Positions 13,230-25,237 of a stretch of DNA of 64,000 bases are shown here, in pieces; position 1 is the stretch's first letter; every line of letters begins with the position of its first letter. The position numbers were made by a program, and so were the translations under genes. The stretch is from Emydura subglobosa (taxonomy: Eukaryota; Chordata; Testudines; Chelidae): positions 21,895,230 through 21,959,229 of the forward strand of contig ML679959.1 of the NCBI GenBank assembly GCA_007922225.1, written 5' to 3'. The notes under the pieces were generated by a model. It made no database searches. It was not told the DNA's origin and worked only from the letters and a program-made list of their open reading frames with translations.

Positions 13230-14069
13230 ATCCCTATTAATAGGCAATGCTTTCTTCACTGAGGTCAATGTATGAAGAATGTCCTGCAGTTTGTGCCAAG
13301 ACTCAGATCCCTTTTCCAGGGATATGTCCAGAGACTCTGCTACCCTTCTGAAGAGTTACTGAAATTGTTTAAAGTCATTCCTCGTGGTGAGCGGTTGGGG
13401 CATTATTGTTTCGTCTGGTGAAGATGATGATAGGTTTGATGGTGATGAGTCCTCCTGGTCAGAGGCTTCATGGTCTCTTCTGTCACCCCCTCTTGGGGTT
13501 ATGAGAGTAGTGGCATGGTTGATGCTGGGGATCATGGTGCCCTCGATCTTGGTGGCTTTGATTTGCACTTTATGCCTTTATCAGAGTTTGTCCACTTAGG
13601 GTCTTTAGCTCTCTGGGGACCAGTGGTACCGGATGGTCCTTGTGTCTTGGAGTCCAGCGTTCTTGGTGCTGATGGTACCAAAGAAATCTTCATGGCTGAG
13701 AAGCGCTTTTTCCTAGTTGGCTCTCTCTGAGGAGAAGTTTGAGAGCACTTTTTCATGGCCTTTTTAAGTAATGGCTCCTTCAAGGAGCTTTTGTGGCAGG
13801 ACTTCTGTCAGAGGTTGCCAATGGTGATGGTTGGACAGGAGGGTCCTTAACTCAGGGTCCAAGTCTAGTCATACAGATTTCTCCATCATAAGAAGTTTGA
13901 GCTGAAGGTCCCTTGCCTTCCTTGCTCTGGCCTTTATGTTATGGCAACACGAGCACTTTTGTGGGATATGTGACTCACTGAAACAGCAGACGCACTGTGC
14001 CTGTCCGTTTGAAAAAGGTATGGAGAGCCTGCATGTCAGGCAGCGCTTGAATCCTGGAAAGCTGGGCAT
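13230..14069 (-). pseudogene. DIRS ORF1 (gag-like) remnant
   Basis: The frame starting at 14069 begins MPSFPGFKRCLTCRLSIPF and carries a Cys cluster (CLTC, CVCC, CSCCH) followed by a basic stretch (KARARKARDLQLKLLMMEKS). Further down, frames at 13783-13532 and 13568-13356 are rich in Lys, Ser, Pro and acidic residues, and end in a helical stretch (LFRRVAESLDISLEKGSE, KKALPINRDK). This order fits the ORF1/Gag of vertebrate DIRS elements. At least two frame changes or stops interrupt it. Any host use of this frame is unsupported. Confidence 0.6.
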
Positions 14070-14254
14070 GCTAAGGATTTTTTCTGCCTCGAACTGGAGA
14101 TGGGGTGTGATTATACTAACAGGGAAAAATGATAACTGAAATCTATTTTTCTAATAAAATAGTATTTAGAATATTTTTTTTAGGTAAACAGGAAGGGTAA
14201 GATTAAGTATCTAACTGCTAACTAATACCTATCCATTATCTATGTTCTAATTTA

Positions 14255-14471
14255 AGAAAAGAGGCACTGCTAAGGGCTCCAACTCAAGCCAAAGGCAGTA
14301 GAGAAGGAACTGAGGGACAGTTGGTCGCACAGTATTAGGTAACCACCTGAGACAGCAACAACGCATGTGCAACCCAACGAGGCATGCTACCATAAATCTC
14401 TGATTACAGGCACAGGGTGCATAAATACCTAAAGTGAAGCAACTACAGGGACACTCCTCAAAGAAGGAAGG
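14255..14471 (-). repeat. DIRS inverted terminal repeat, right copy
   Basis: On the - strand it reads GAGGAGTGTCCCTGT, CCTGTGCCTGTAATCAGAGA, CGTTGGGTTGCA, TGTGCGACCAACTGTCCCTC. This mirrors the left terminal repeat with scattered substitutions. Confidence 0.8.
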
Positions 14472-15169
14472 TTTCCTACTGACACCAAGTTACACCAAAT
14501 TTTGCATGGGTTGCTTTAATAGACAGAATTTGGTCCAAGGCTAGGAAGGTGAAAAATACACATAAGGTAAAATTCCAATGAACCGATTTTTGCTGAAGTT
14601 TAAATTCACTAAAATATGATAAATAGTAAGGAGTTATAACTATAGACTTTTATGTAGGAGACTATGGCATCTGTGCATATAGTGGGTTAGACAAGTATTT
14701 GGAAAACTCTTCACTTGGGATATTTGTCTTTGCAGAAATAGATTGCACTTAAAAAAAGTCATGTGGTGTGCACACGTGTGTGTGTGGGAGGGAGAGAGGC
14801 GTGCTGTGTTCATATGATCAAACTCTGAATGTGTATGTATGTATCTCATATTTCAAAAATGCCTTATGTGATTACTTTCAAATTTTCCACAGCAACAAAG
14901 TCTCATCTAGAACGATACCTGAGACAGACTGACTTTAATGTGTGAATAATTCATATCTGGTAGAGGGTAGAATTAATATTGAGAGATGTATAAGAACCTT
15001 CTCTCTTTAAGCTCAGAAGCAAGGCACGCAAGTAGCTTGCTTTAGATTGACACTTCCCTCAAGGACAATTACCATGCAAAAATATAGTGCTGTCTGGAAA
15101 GACAGCAGCTAGCTCTTAGGAAGAGACGGGGAGATACTAATTTGGGGGAGTGGTAAATATGCTGGAGAG

Positions 15170-15355
15170 TAGGGATACGATACAGAGTGACCTAGACAAA
15201 TTGGAGGATTGGATCAAAAGAAATCTGATGATTTTTAAGGCTCAGCTTGACAAAACCCTGGCTGGGATGATTTAATGGGGGTTAATCATGCTTGGAGCAG
15301 GGAGTTGGACTAGATGACCTCCTGAGGTCACTTCCAACCCTAGTATTCTATAAGA
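15170..15355 (+). mobile_element. CR1 LINE 3' end with internal deletion
   Basis: gtgacctagacaaattggag is joined to a later CR1 part (caaaaccctggctgggatga) and ends ggactagatgacctcctgag, cttccaaccctagtattcta. This is the standard CR1 3' terminus. The middle is missing. Confidence 0.85.
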
Positions 15356-15754
15356 TATAAAAGGGGCACAGACAAAACAGTAATCTAATTTTTTATCCAA
15401 AGCCCCAGTTGCAACAGTGACTGACTAACAGATCTCTCTTCAGAGATACTGGGGTGTACTCTGTGTTGGGTGAGGGTGGGATGCCTGGCTAGAACAAGCC
15501 AGGCACAGCAAAGAAACATGAAAAGTATAACAGTGCTGTGAGTAAGAAGATGAGGATGGATGACTAAGACACCTGATACCACAGAGAAGTGATAAGTGCC
15601 TGGAAATCAGGCTGGAACTTAGACATGCTGCCTGGTCAAAAGGATGAGACAGAGAGAGGCTCTCTGAAAAAGCAAGATGTAGTACATTGCTTTTGCGCTA
15701 TAACTAATTCATCTAGAGGTTTAGCCAGAATTTTAGATTAGATATCAGAACTGA

Positions 15755-16045
15755 ATGAAAAATACCATAATTTTTCATGAAAGATATAGGAAATTTCTTT
15801 TTGTTAAAATTTTCTGCAAATCTTTTTTGGGGGATGTCAATGAAGTAACAAAGCTGAAAAATTTTCAGGTTTTGAAATATGTTTTCAATAAATTTTTAAA
15901 AAATAAACCAAAACAAAATTTTTTTACTAAAAATGTTTGTTTTCAGTTTTTGCTGAAAACAAACAAAATTTCATCCATTTTGATGGAAAGCCATTTTTCA
16001 TTGAAATTTCTTATCAACTAAAACATTTTGACAAGCTTTTGCAGA
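15755..16045. repeat. AT-rich self-complementary repeat
   Basis: Many short aaaattttc / gaaaatttt type inverted units (ttttgctgaaaacaaacaaa, ccattttgatggaaagccat). The 88-codon frame is low complexity and not a gene. Similar in style to 20955-21360. Confidence 0.5.
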
Positions 16046-16960
16046 TACATGCACATATTTCTCTCTCTTCTCTTTTCTTAATACATTTTGTTGAACTCCA
16101 ATTAAGGTGGTTTTATACTGTTGTCTGGGATTTTCATACAGATTAATCCAAAACAGGGAAATAACCTTCCAGCTCTAAGAAGAGTTAGTGAAGGAGAAGA
16201 TTCTGGAATCTATGCCACTTGAGATACTTTGTCACAAATACAAGATGTGTTTCAGTCGGAGCTGTGGACTTCCTAACATATAGGAAATGCCTAATGCCTG
16301 GAAGAAAAATGAGTTGAAAGGACATAAAATGACCAAAACCTATGGGAAATTTGAGGGAGAATGGATATCTTTTAGGAATGCTGGGGTGGGAGGAGACAGC
16401 TGTTTCAAAATTAGGCTTACAACACTAGCTATGGAGTTGCCTTTGCCGTGACACAGCATGTATATACCATAAAGCAACGTCTCTCTCCTTGTGTTTCTCA
16501 GTGCACCCTATTACTATGGTTTACCACAGTTTTGCTTAAACCAGAAGTATCACACTTTTGTTGCCACACATTCTGCACAGCGCTTCCACCTCTCTCCTTT
16601 TCCCCTCAAAATGTTTTATTTTGTTTGTGTTTTTTCTTTTCTTTTTCTTTTTTTAAACAGCAACCCTTCCACAGAATAATTTTAAATCCCACAGCTCTCT
16701 TAGTGCTTCATCTGTGAAGGCTCCATCTGAGCCTAAAGTTTTCCAAGTACTTCTAGCACTTCCACAGATGAAAGCAAGAATGGTAAGAATGATGCAAAGA
16801 TTAGAGAGGAAAATGGCAGATGTTATATATCCATTCCTATTGTAATACTTGATACCCATAAATCCATTAACTGAAGACACAAGTAAACTCAAACTTTCTT
16901 TGTTATTCAACCACTAGAGGGGAACAGAACCACACTGAGTTAATGGGGTACATGAACTTG

Positions 16961-17165
16961 AGGCAGCAGCATGGCTCAGTGAGTAAGACCCAGGACTATT
17001 CAGAGACTTCCACCAGCTTACTTCATGACCTTGGGCAAGTCAATGAACCTACCTGTACCCCAGTTTTCCCAACTGTAATATGGGCATAATGATGCCTACA
17101 CACTTTTGTAAAAGGCTTTAAACTGTATGGATGAAAATCCCTAAATAAGTGTTGAGTATTATTCC
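16961..17165 (+). mobile_element. MIR SINE
   Basis: tRNA-derived SINE. Landmarks in order: gcagcatggctcagtgagta, gaccttgggcaagtcaatga, ccccagttttcccaactgta, atatgggcataatgat, and a tail with aataagtgttgagtattatt. Confidence 0.85.
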
Positions 17166-17169
17166 TTTG

Positions 17170-20100
17170 TGATTAGTCACAGGCACAATAGAAATATTAG
17201 TCTCCAATACACAAACAGGCTATCAGTTCAATCCCTTCCTGCAATTTGTTATTCTTTATTAAATGCCTCTTCCAAAATTTGAACATATTCATATCATATT
17301 TCTAAGAACACTGCCTGCTGTCATTGTGAGACATCCTACCACCTCTGGATGGGGAAGGTATTGATGGATTTCCCTTTCTGAGATACAGGTTCTGAAACAA
17401 CATGAACTTCAAAACCTAAAATCTTTCTAAAAAGGACTTTGAATAGGAATTTTTAAAAGGATTTTCAAGTTTATCTCTTGTGCAAATAAAGTAAGTAAAG
17501 GCTTGATCATCTTGAAACCTTTAAGCTTGAAAACTGTGCTAAAAGTGCATGTAGAAGGCTGAGTACACTATGTATGTGATCTCCCCCTCTTAAAATGGTA
17601 ACACAGGCTAGGTGCACAGACAGCAGAGGGTGGAGATGACTAGAGAGTACCATGGCTGTAATGTCCCATTTGGAATCAGACAAAAAACACACTTCCTAGT
17701 GTGGACTGCTACCAAGTCTCTTAAAATCACGTCCACTACAATAACCATATATGGGTAGAAAAGAGGGAAAGAAAGGTCACAAGAGTAACTCCATAGATGA
17801 CAGCTGGTAGCAACCCAGTGGGGAAAAGACACAAACACCGGGTAACCAGGCTTCCACCGCTATGGAGCAGATGTCAGTATCTGACAGGGAGGTCAAAAAG
17901 ATGCAAACAGCTGCAAAAACAATTCCCAGCTCCATAGCAGGCAGTCTACAAGGGAGAGACAGGGAGTATGCCAAGCTGAGAATATACAAATGTATCAGCC
18001 TGAAGACACGAACATTTAACGCAAAGACACACAGGGCAGGTCACTCACAACATCCAACGTAGATACACACACACTGTCGCACATTCAGACATAATCAAAC
18101 CCCAAGTCCATTCACGGCAGGAAGAGGAATAGAGAAGTCCTATGTATGATAAGCAGATCCTGGCTGGATGCTTTTTAAATCTTTGAATATCTATCCATCC
18201 TTTTTCTTATTTAGGCATTATGCCATGCTTATCAGTGTGGTACCTGAGCATCTACTCTGATTACTCATGCTTTTGGGACAAGTATTTCTGTGTGGGTGGC
18301 TGTGCAGGGGTTTTGTAGAAATCCTCAGACAGACAGAATAAGGACAGATTAACACTGTGAAACAGTGAAATGAAACAGATTTGGGCCCAATGTATTTTTA
18401 AAAATTTCTTAATTTGTGTTACAAAGAGCACCATCTGAGTCAACACAGAAATTCAAATCTGTATCACTCTTGAATTTTAGGGAGATTCCCCAAATCCAAA
18501 CTCACCTTACGGTTCTGGTTCCAGGTTATATGCAAAATCAAAAGGAGTCTATTATTGAGCTCAGGTTTAGACATGGCTGTAATCACAACCTTACTGGAAG
18601 AGATTGGCCTCAAATGGCAAAAGAATAATTCAAAATATTTTGGTACTGTTGAATCAGAACCTTTGCCCTGGTTCAACCTCAAACCCAAATCTCAAAGTCT
18701 ATACTTAACTTAATCTCTACCTGGATGTCACCACCATCTCCTCACCCTCCTTCTGTTACTAAGATTGAAAATGTTTAAAGTTCCAAATGGATCAATTACC
18801 ATTTTAAGCTGAAGAGTCATTCAACCAATTGTTTAAAATACCTACTGTGTTTCTCTAAGAACAGAAATATCATCGTCAATTCCATAAAATTTCATCTCTC
18901 TCTTGACATTTTCACTGCACTTCTGGGATGACTTTTAATCTTTTTTTTTTAAACCTATCTTTTAAAAAGACAAATAATAGAATCCTGCTTCCCAAAAGCA
19001 TACCAATGTGCCTAAAATGAGAAAGCACTGAAGATTTCTCCTATCAGCTTCAGACAAAGCCTTTGATGAGAGAAATGTTACCTCTGAAACATTTCTTTCA
19101 ACAAAACACCAGTGCAGCATATCTGGTTTAAAATAAGGAAAATCCCTTTTTTGAAAAGGATCTCAACTAACACTCCAGATCAAAACCTTGGGCCACAATC
19201 TCAGTTTCCTGGGCTGGATTCTCTGGTCCAATAAGGGACAAAAAGCAGCCTTACATATGCTAACCCTGGCCCCTGTCCTCTCAGCTTAAGGTGAGTGGCC
19301 CAAGGAAAAGAGAATAAGCAGAGTGCCAAATGCTTTCAAAGAAGATGTAAGAATCTCCACCCACCCACCCACAGTGAACAATTTTGGCATAACTTGGCCA
19401 CAGGGGAAGTTTCTTTCTAACCTCTGTCAGGTAATGATTGACTTACACGCTGGGGGGGAAAAAAAAAAAAAAAAAAGTTTATATCACTTTCTTTAACCTA
19501 TCTACAGAGATGCCAAGGATTAACTATCCTTAAGAGTGAGATTTACAGCTCCAAAGAATGAGATTCAAGGCCAAAGAGTGAGACTTTCCAAGTGGTCTGT
19601 TAGGTCATTGTTTAATACAGGGACTCTCATCTTTGGCCCTTGGTGACATCCAATAGTCTGTGTTTTTAATCCAACCAGCACTCAATAGTTTCTTTTAAAA
19701 TGTACACTGCTTAATACTGCATATGAAACACTTAAATGTCCTAATTCAGACTGAAGTCTAAGGCACATGAGAATTCTATATGCAATGCAAAGCAACGGAT
19801 TTTAATAAAAACAATTACTTGCTGGTTCGAACAAAAACCTGGATGGTTGGAAATCCCTGAGGACATGAATTTGTGGCTTAAATTTTGAAACTGTATTTTG
19901 CAGAACGTGCAAACTTTCGATCAAGTCCTGTTTTTAAAGAGTGAACTCATTTTTTTTTTGATCATCAAGTATTCACAAGCACAATTCCCCCCGCTGCATA
20001 GCCTCCTCTCGTGCATATATAGTACACGTGCCTCTAGTCTCCATGATTACCACAGTACACAAGCTTGGAAAACAGCTTTCCAAGCTCTAAGCCCCATGCC

Positions 20101-20265
20101 TGAGACCTTGGATGTATTGTCGTCTCTTGCAGCACCTCAGTAAAAATATTTTACATTTTTATATATTTACTCAAAATGGGTGAGATAAACTTAGGAATAT
20201 GTGTGAGAGTGACATGGCATGCTAATAACTGAGTCTCACACCCAGTGAGTGAGACTTGACATGTC
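17170..20265. other. Intergenic, unassigned
   Basis: No recognisable exon or element. Contains a G9A18-type homopolymer run at about 19450-19477. Confidence 0.6.
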
Positions 20266-20267
20266 TG

Positions 20268-20650
20268 TTCTCATCTAGTCCATCCCCCTGTGCTGAGGCA
20301 GGACCAGGTACACAGACCATCCTTGATAGATATTTGTCTCACCTGTTCTTTAAAAGCTCCAGTGGTTGAGATTCCACAGCCTGCCTCAGTAATTACTTCA
20401 GTGCTTAACTATCCTTGTAGTTAGAAAGCTTTTCCTAATATCTAACCTAAATCTCCTTTGCTGCAGATTACTTCTTGTCCTACGGTTAGTGAACATGGAC
20501 ATCAGTTGATCACCATCTTCCTCATAAAAACCTTTAACATATTTGAACATTTTAACTTACTAGGTTTGCCTTCAATCTTCTTTTCTCAAGACTAAACATG
20601 TCCAGTTTTTTAAAAACCTTTCCCATTCATCCCAAGTGTAAAAGCAGCAG
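20268..20650 (-). mobile_element. CR1 LINE 3' fragment
   Basis: The plus strand reads ctcatctagtccatccccct, then cacctgttctttaaaagctc, agattccacagcctgcctca, aagcttttcctaatatctaa. This is a 5'-truncated CR1 in reverse, about 380 bp. Confidence 0.8.
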
Positions 20651-20954
20651 AGTAGAAGCTTTTACTTTCAGCTGTCATAATAATGAAATAGTGAAGAGAA
20701 GGAGAAGCCTTCACTTGCAACTGTAAGATTTTTCATAGACAGCTTCAGAAAAATTACCTCTCCCACTTTCCAACAAATACTCAAGCAGGCTCAAGAAGCA
20801 TATGTGTGAAAGTCAGCACTGTGCTGAATGGATCAAGAAAATTCAAGAATCATTAGTTAAAACTTCAGAGACTTTAAGAAGAGATTTTGTTTGTGTGCTG
20901 CAGAACATGTGAAGAGTTAATGTTGAAAGTTTCACTCACTACACTCAGAAGTAG

Positions 20955-21360
20955 AGCTGGGCAAAATTTTTAATCCAAAACCTTTTTTGACAAAAAAATG
21001 CAGATCCAGTAACACTGAAACATTTTTAAAAATCGTGTCAATTTCACTAACTTGTTCATGTCAGGGAAGGGGGAGGGAAGGAAATATTAAGTCAAAACAT
21101 TACATGTTGACATTTCAAAATGAAACATTTCAATTTGAAATTATTTTTGTTTTGAAATGTCCTTTAATTTTATTTAAAAAACATTTAAAATGCTTGAAAT
21201 TGAAACAAAACATATTACTCAACCCAAAACAATTTATTTTTATTTTTTAGTTCCAAAAAAAAAAAAAAGAGTTTCAAGGTCAGCCAAAAGAAAGGGTTTT
21301 TTGGGTTCTTTGGATGTTTTTAATGTTTTTGGAACTGCCACCAAACTGAAAAATCAGTTA
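20955..21360. repeat. AT-rich self-complementary repeat
   Basis: Starts agagctgggcaaaattttta, then gacatttcaaaatgaaacat, ttgaaattatttttgttttg, aaatgtcctttaa. Self-complementary aaatgt/acattt blocks. It belongs to the same kind of interspersed AT-rich repeat as 15755-16045. Confidence 0.5.
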
Positions 21361-21399
21361 TTCACACAGCTTTCCTCAAAATAAAGCTGACTCTTCCAT

Positions 21400-23035
21400 G
21401 TCACTTTGAAATTATTAACAGCGCAATTATTTCTATTGCAACCATCCATGTTCCTCTGTGTTCCTTGCTACTGCACCACAACACAGCACTTTACAGGCCC
21501 ATTTTTAGCTGAATTTGAATAAGTGGAGGCTAAAATTTAGCTAGGTTCAAGTTTTATGATGGAATACTACTGAATCTCTATAGATGAGTTCTGAGTGACA
21601 CAGAGCATGTCATTTGAAGATGACTGCTGTTAATGCAAACCTTCTTGGAATTCCTTATATTTGTGAGCAGATTTTTTATATTATGAATTTGAATGCATTC
21701 AAACATTGCAATCACTTAACAGATTCACATCTGCATTTCTTGGTGTTGAGGTTCAAGAGATGAACCTCCGAATAGCTGCGGTCCCCTAAACAAAGTCAAA
21801 TATCAAGAAGCTGATTCAGAAAATCAGTGCAAAGAATCAGTGCATTTCTCATAGATAATTCACCTCTTCCTGGAAGCCCTCAGAGCATATTTTTTCTTTC
21901 TGTGTTGTACGGGACTGTATACAATTACAGCACTCTGTACATTAAAAAAAACCTGATGTGTAAAAAAAAAAATCTGTATAAAATATTAGGGTGTCGTCTA
22001 TAAACTCCTGGCAAATGAGCCCGATGCTTAAAAAAGATTGTGCACCAATGTTATCTAATTTCTGTGTGTATGAATGTATATATTTCTATAAATCTGCTTT
22101 ATTTAACAGTGTACATTCATGACCTTAAAGCTCAGGATACACCACTTTTATTCTATTCAGTAGCCTCACACATGGATATCTAAAGTCATCATAAAAGAAA
22201 AATCCAGTGGCTGGGGAAAAAAAAAAGACCTCAACTGCTCAGTTTCTAAATTAAGCTACAAGTGATGTTAAAAATAGATTTTCAGCCTGGAGATGCTACA
22301 CTGCCTGAATTTTAATGGCCTGTTTCTTTCCCTGACAGATAACATATACTGTGCATGCTCCAGCAAAAAAAACTGCATTGTGAAAGCTGGCTAAATTTTT
22401 CTCAGTTCAATTTCTTTGTAATCAAAGGAGACAGAATTAAATAAATATAAGTGTTCTAGCCACTACATGCATCAATGGTCCAATGCAGGAACACATTTCT
22501 TGCATTTTGATAGCTCTAAAGAGACAGTGAGAATGATTTTTTTCCTCATTCTTTCAGTAGATTTTCATGGTGGCTAGTCTACATTGTCTAAGAATATATT
22601 AACTGAAATGGAACTGGCTTTTCTGTAGCAAATCGCCTAAGTGCTACTGTCTATGCCTTCTCCCTCTTTTGTTCTATGATTTTTCAAAGATTCTTTTCTT
22701 CTATTTCAGGGCATTTATGGTTTGTTTGGTTGTTTTTTTAAAATTCAAGCTTGAAATTCCACCTGTCCACACACAAATATTCCGGGATGATTTTTTTCAG
22801 TGCTTTTGGAAAAGACAATGGAAACTACAGACAGTGACCCAGATTTTCCTCTGTGCAATTGTAGGCGGATTCTCTAGTAATGCAGAGCCAGCAGCCCACC
22901 CCATCCCTGCTGCTTGTGTAGGGGCATGGCCAGAGGACACAAAAGACTGGCTGGTTGTATGAAGAGGTTTACTTAGCACTGCTCATGTTACCTTTGCTTG
23001 AGCTGTTGCTCTCAATGATAATATTATGCAAGTTA
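21400..23035. other. Intergenic, AT-rich, unassigned
   Basis: Few recognisable repeats compared with its surroundings. Could be old unique sequence or a conserved noncoding segment; this cannot be judged without alignment. Confidence 0.5.
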
Positions 23036-23039
23036 CAGA

Positions 23040-23225
23040 CAAAAGCTCTGTTAGGTCACTTAACCCATCCTCTGGCCAATGCAGGATAATCCTCCATAGT
23101 CAATTTTCTAGTGTTTTATCCAGTCTTGCTTTACATGTCTGAAGCAACAGGGCTTCCACACCTCCCATTGGGAAGGGAAACTGTTTTTTTCCCTGATATT
23201 CATTTTACATTTACCTTATCTTAAT
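23040..23225 (-). mobile_element. CR1-like LINE 3' fragment
   Basis: ggtcacttaacccatcctct, ccaatgcaggataat, ttccacacctcccattggga. Older and more diverged than the neighbouring CR1 copies, but with the same order of landmarks. Confidence 0.6.
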
Positions 23226-23590
23226 TTCATCCTCAGCAGACGTGTGTGCCCTAAAGTTAATCAAATTCACTTCCTCATTTAGAAAAGAAAGGCAGGAAGA
23301 AATTATTTTAATCTTCAGAAATTCAACCCCAAGTCTCTCTGCTGAGACCAAGTGTCTTTTCCTCTTTTGCATTGTACTGTGCATTTTATATAAACACTCA
23401 CAGAGGAGTGTTGCAGCAATGTTCATAAACAAATAAATTTAAGATAAGATGGGTATAAGTACTTTTTTTTTTTTCTTCAAAGCAAGCCTTTCCTACTGCA
23501 GTCAATTTGTGGACTAAAAGCATGAAAGATCACTGAAAGCTTTATAACCACCACCATTTGCAGCCATGTACGCCAAAGACAATGAACTAA

Positions 23591-23660
23591 ATTCTGCAGT
23601 CCTTAATTCAGCAAAACTCACATTGAAGTGGGAGTTTTGTTCAATTAAGCACTGCAGGAT
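23591..23660. repeat. Short palindromic repeat
   Basis: Arms 23591-23620 and 23631-23660 (ctgcagtccttaattcagc / caattaagcactgcagg) match at about 25 of 30 positions around the 10-nt centre cattgaagtg. One of several such units in the window. Confidence 0.7.
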
Positions 23661-23699
23661 TTGGCTCAATATTATTGTTGTGTCCATGACACTCAAGAA

Positions 23700-23760
23700 G
23701 GATTTATGTGGGCTAGATGAACCATTGGTCTGACCCAGTATGGCCTTTCTTATGTTCGTG
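23700..23760 (+). mobile_element. CR1 LINE 3' terminus, short
   Basis: gggctagatgaaccattggt followed by ctgacccagtatggcctttc and ttatgttc, the terminal 60 bp of a CR1 subfamily; also found at the end of the copy at 33480-35455. Confidence 0.8.
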
Positions 23761-24884
23761 GCAATGCTTGTAACTTGATAAATAAGTGTCTGTGGAACTT
23801 TACAGAACTGGAATTCTCCATCTTCAGCTTGACTATGCAGTTTCAGTTAAACTCAATTGAGTTTATCTCCTATTCTTAATAAAATCAGCTGTTATTTTTC
23901 TAGCATCCTCATACAGTTATTCCAAATACAACAGTTGTAAAGTACATTTATATCCTCATATTAAAGAATGATAGGAAGCCAGTTCAAATCTACAGGTGAA
24001 CTAGTAAGACCAAGATGACTTCTGGGCTTGACACAATAAAGTGAAGGAAATTACACCAATATTGAATGTGGCCCAAAGTGTCCATATGTAATAAAAAACA
24101 GTGAGACAAAGTTAATCTCTGGTGAAAGTCTGCTGACACAGTGCATGAATATGGTCCATAAACTGTCAAGCTAAATAATACAAAATAATAAATAATATCC
24201 CTTTGGAGAGGTCTGCCTGGACTGCAGCTCTAGCGGTTAGAGATTAGCAGATAACTGAGTTCACGTATGCAGGGCACATCCCATGCTCTAGGAGTATTTA
24301 ATTAAAGTACATCTGTGACAGGGTGTACAGATCATCTGGGACTACTGCAGCTGTGATACCCACCTCTGCCTCAGTTTCATCACCAAGCAGAAAAGCTTTT
24401 GATATAGATAGCGGTACAGGTTAACTTTGGGGAATGGGAGAGGAAATGAGAGCCAATCTTCTCCATTGGCTGATTCAGTATCATGTTACCTGGCTGCCTG
24501 AAACTGTACATCCCTTCACAACTCGACATAACAATGTACATTATGAGTCTCCAGCACTGTTTGTGAGGCTTAAGGCATATTGCTTCTATTTTCAAATGTG
24601 CTTGCTGGGTCATGTGGTTCATTCCAAGAGATCGACTGTGGTTTCTTTCCAGGAAGCCACCCCTTTGTTTGAATCACCATTAATCACCAGATAACAGATG
24701 TTGCTCTCCAAGAAACATATTTATATGAGCCATTATAATCAGATGGAAGATTTCAACATGACCATGTTACCTTAATGGAAAACAAGATGAACTGGAGCAT
24801 CTCTGTGGGTTGTTCGTCATAATGTTTACATCTATAGCAATCAGAATTCAGACGACATTATACATTTTCAAACACACAAAAAGT

Positions 24885-25215
24885 ACTGTATAAAGCCTAC
24901 CAACACTTTTGTGAGGTAAGGATTACTAATTCCCACTTCACAAATGGGGAGAACTGTGACGCAAAGAGGTTAACTGACTTATCCAAAGTCACATTGCAAA
25001 TCTTTAGCAAAGTTAGGAATAGCGTGTAAAGTTTTCAAAGCATCTAAGTGTTTTAGGACAGTAAGTCCCATTGACGATCAATGAGACTTAGATTTATAAA
25101 TCACGTTTGAAAATGGGAATAAGGCTACTAAGTCACTTAGAGATTTAGGGTAGTATTTTCCAAAGTGCCTATCTCCTGACTCCAAGTCATGTGTTAAACC
25201 ACGAGACCATCTTCT
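24885..25215 (-). mobile_element. MIR SINE interrupted by a palindromic repeat
   Basis: The reverse complement of the MIR core is at 24885-25025 (cttcacaaatggggagaact, gttaactgacttatccaaag). The MIR left end appears at about 25185-25215 (gtgttaaaccacgagaccat). Between them, about 25026-25185 holds a short palindromic repeat (agtcccattgacgatcaatg). The nested order dates the palindromic repeat as younger than the MIR. Confidence 0.7.
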
Positions 25216-25237
25216 TTCTAAATTATCCACTCAGAAC

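Larger units (their letters stand above)
11171..14471 (-). mobile_element. DIRS-like tyrosine-recombinase retrotransposon, internally deleted and decayed
   Basis: An approximately 3.3 kb element read on the - strand. Long inverted terminal repeats flank it (about 11171-11390 and 14255-14471), and a compound internal complementary region lies at 11486-11567. In - strand order it carries a gag-like ORF1 with a Cys/His cluster (about 14069-13230), an RNase H-distal segment (about 13180-12650) and a tyrosine recombinase (about 12650-11570). No LTRs in direct orientation and no obvious target duplication are seen, as expected for DIRS elements, which integrate through the recombinase. The reverse transcriptase and most of RNase H are missing, and the frames are broken several times. 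DIRS elements are known from reptiles, fish, amphibians and slime moulds; the family name here is my reading of layout and motifs, not a database hit. Confidence 0.85.

Noticed and set aside
15755..16021. 88-codon Lys/Phe-rich frame
   Set aside because: Low-complexity translation of an AT-rich self-complementary repeat.
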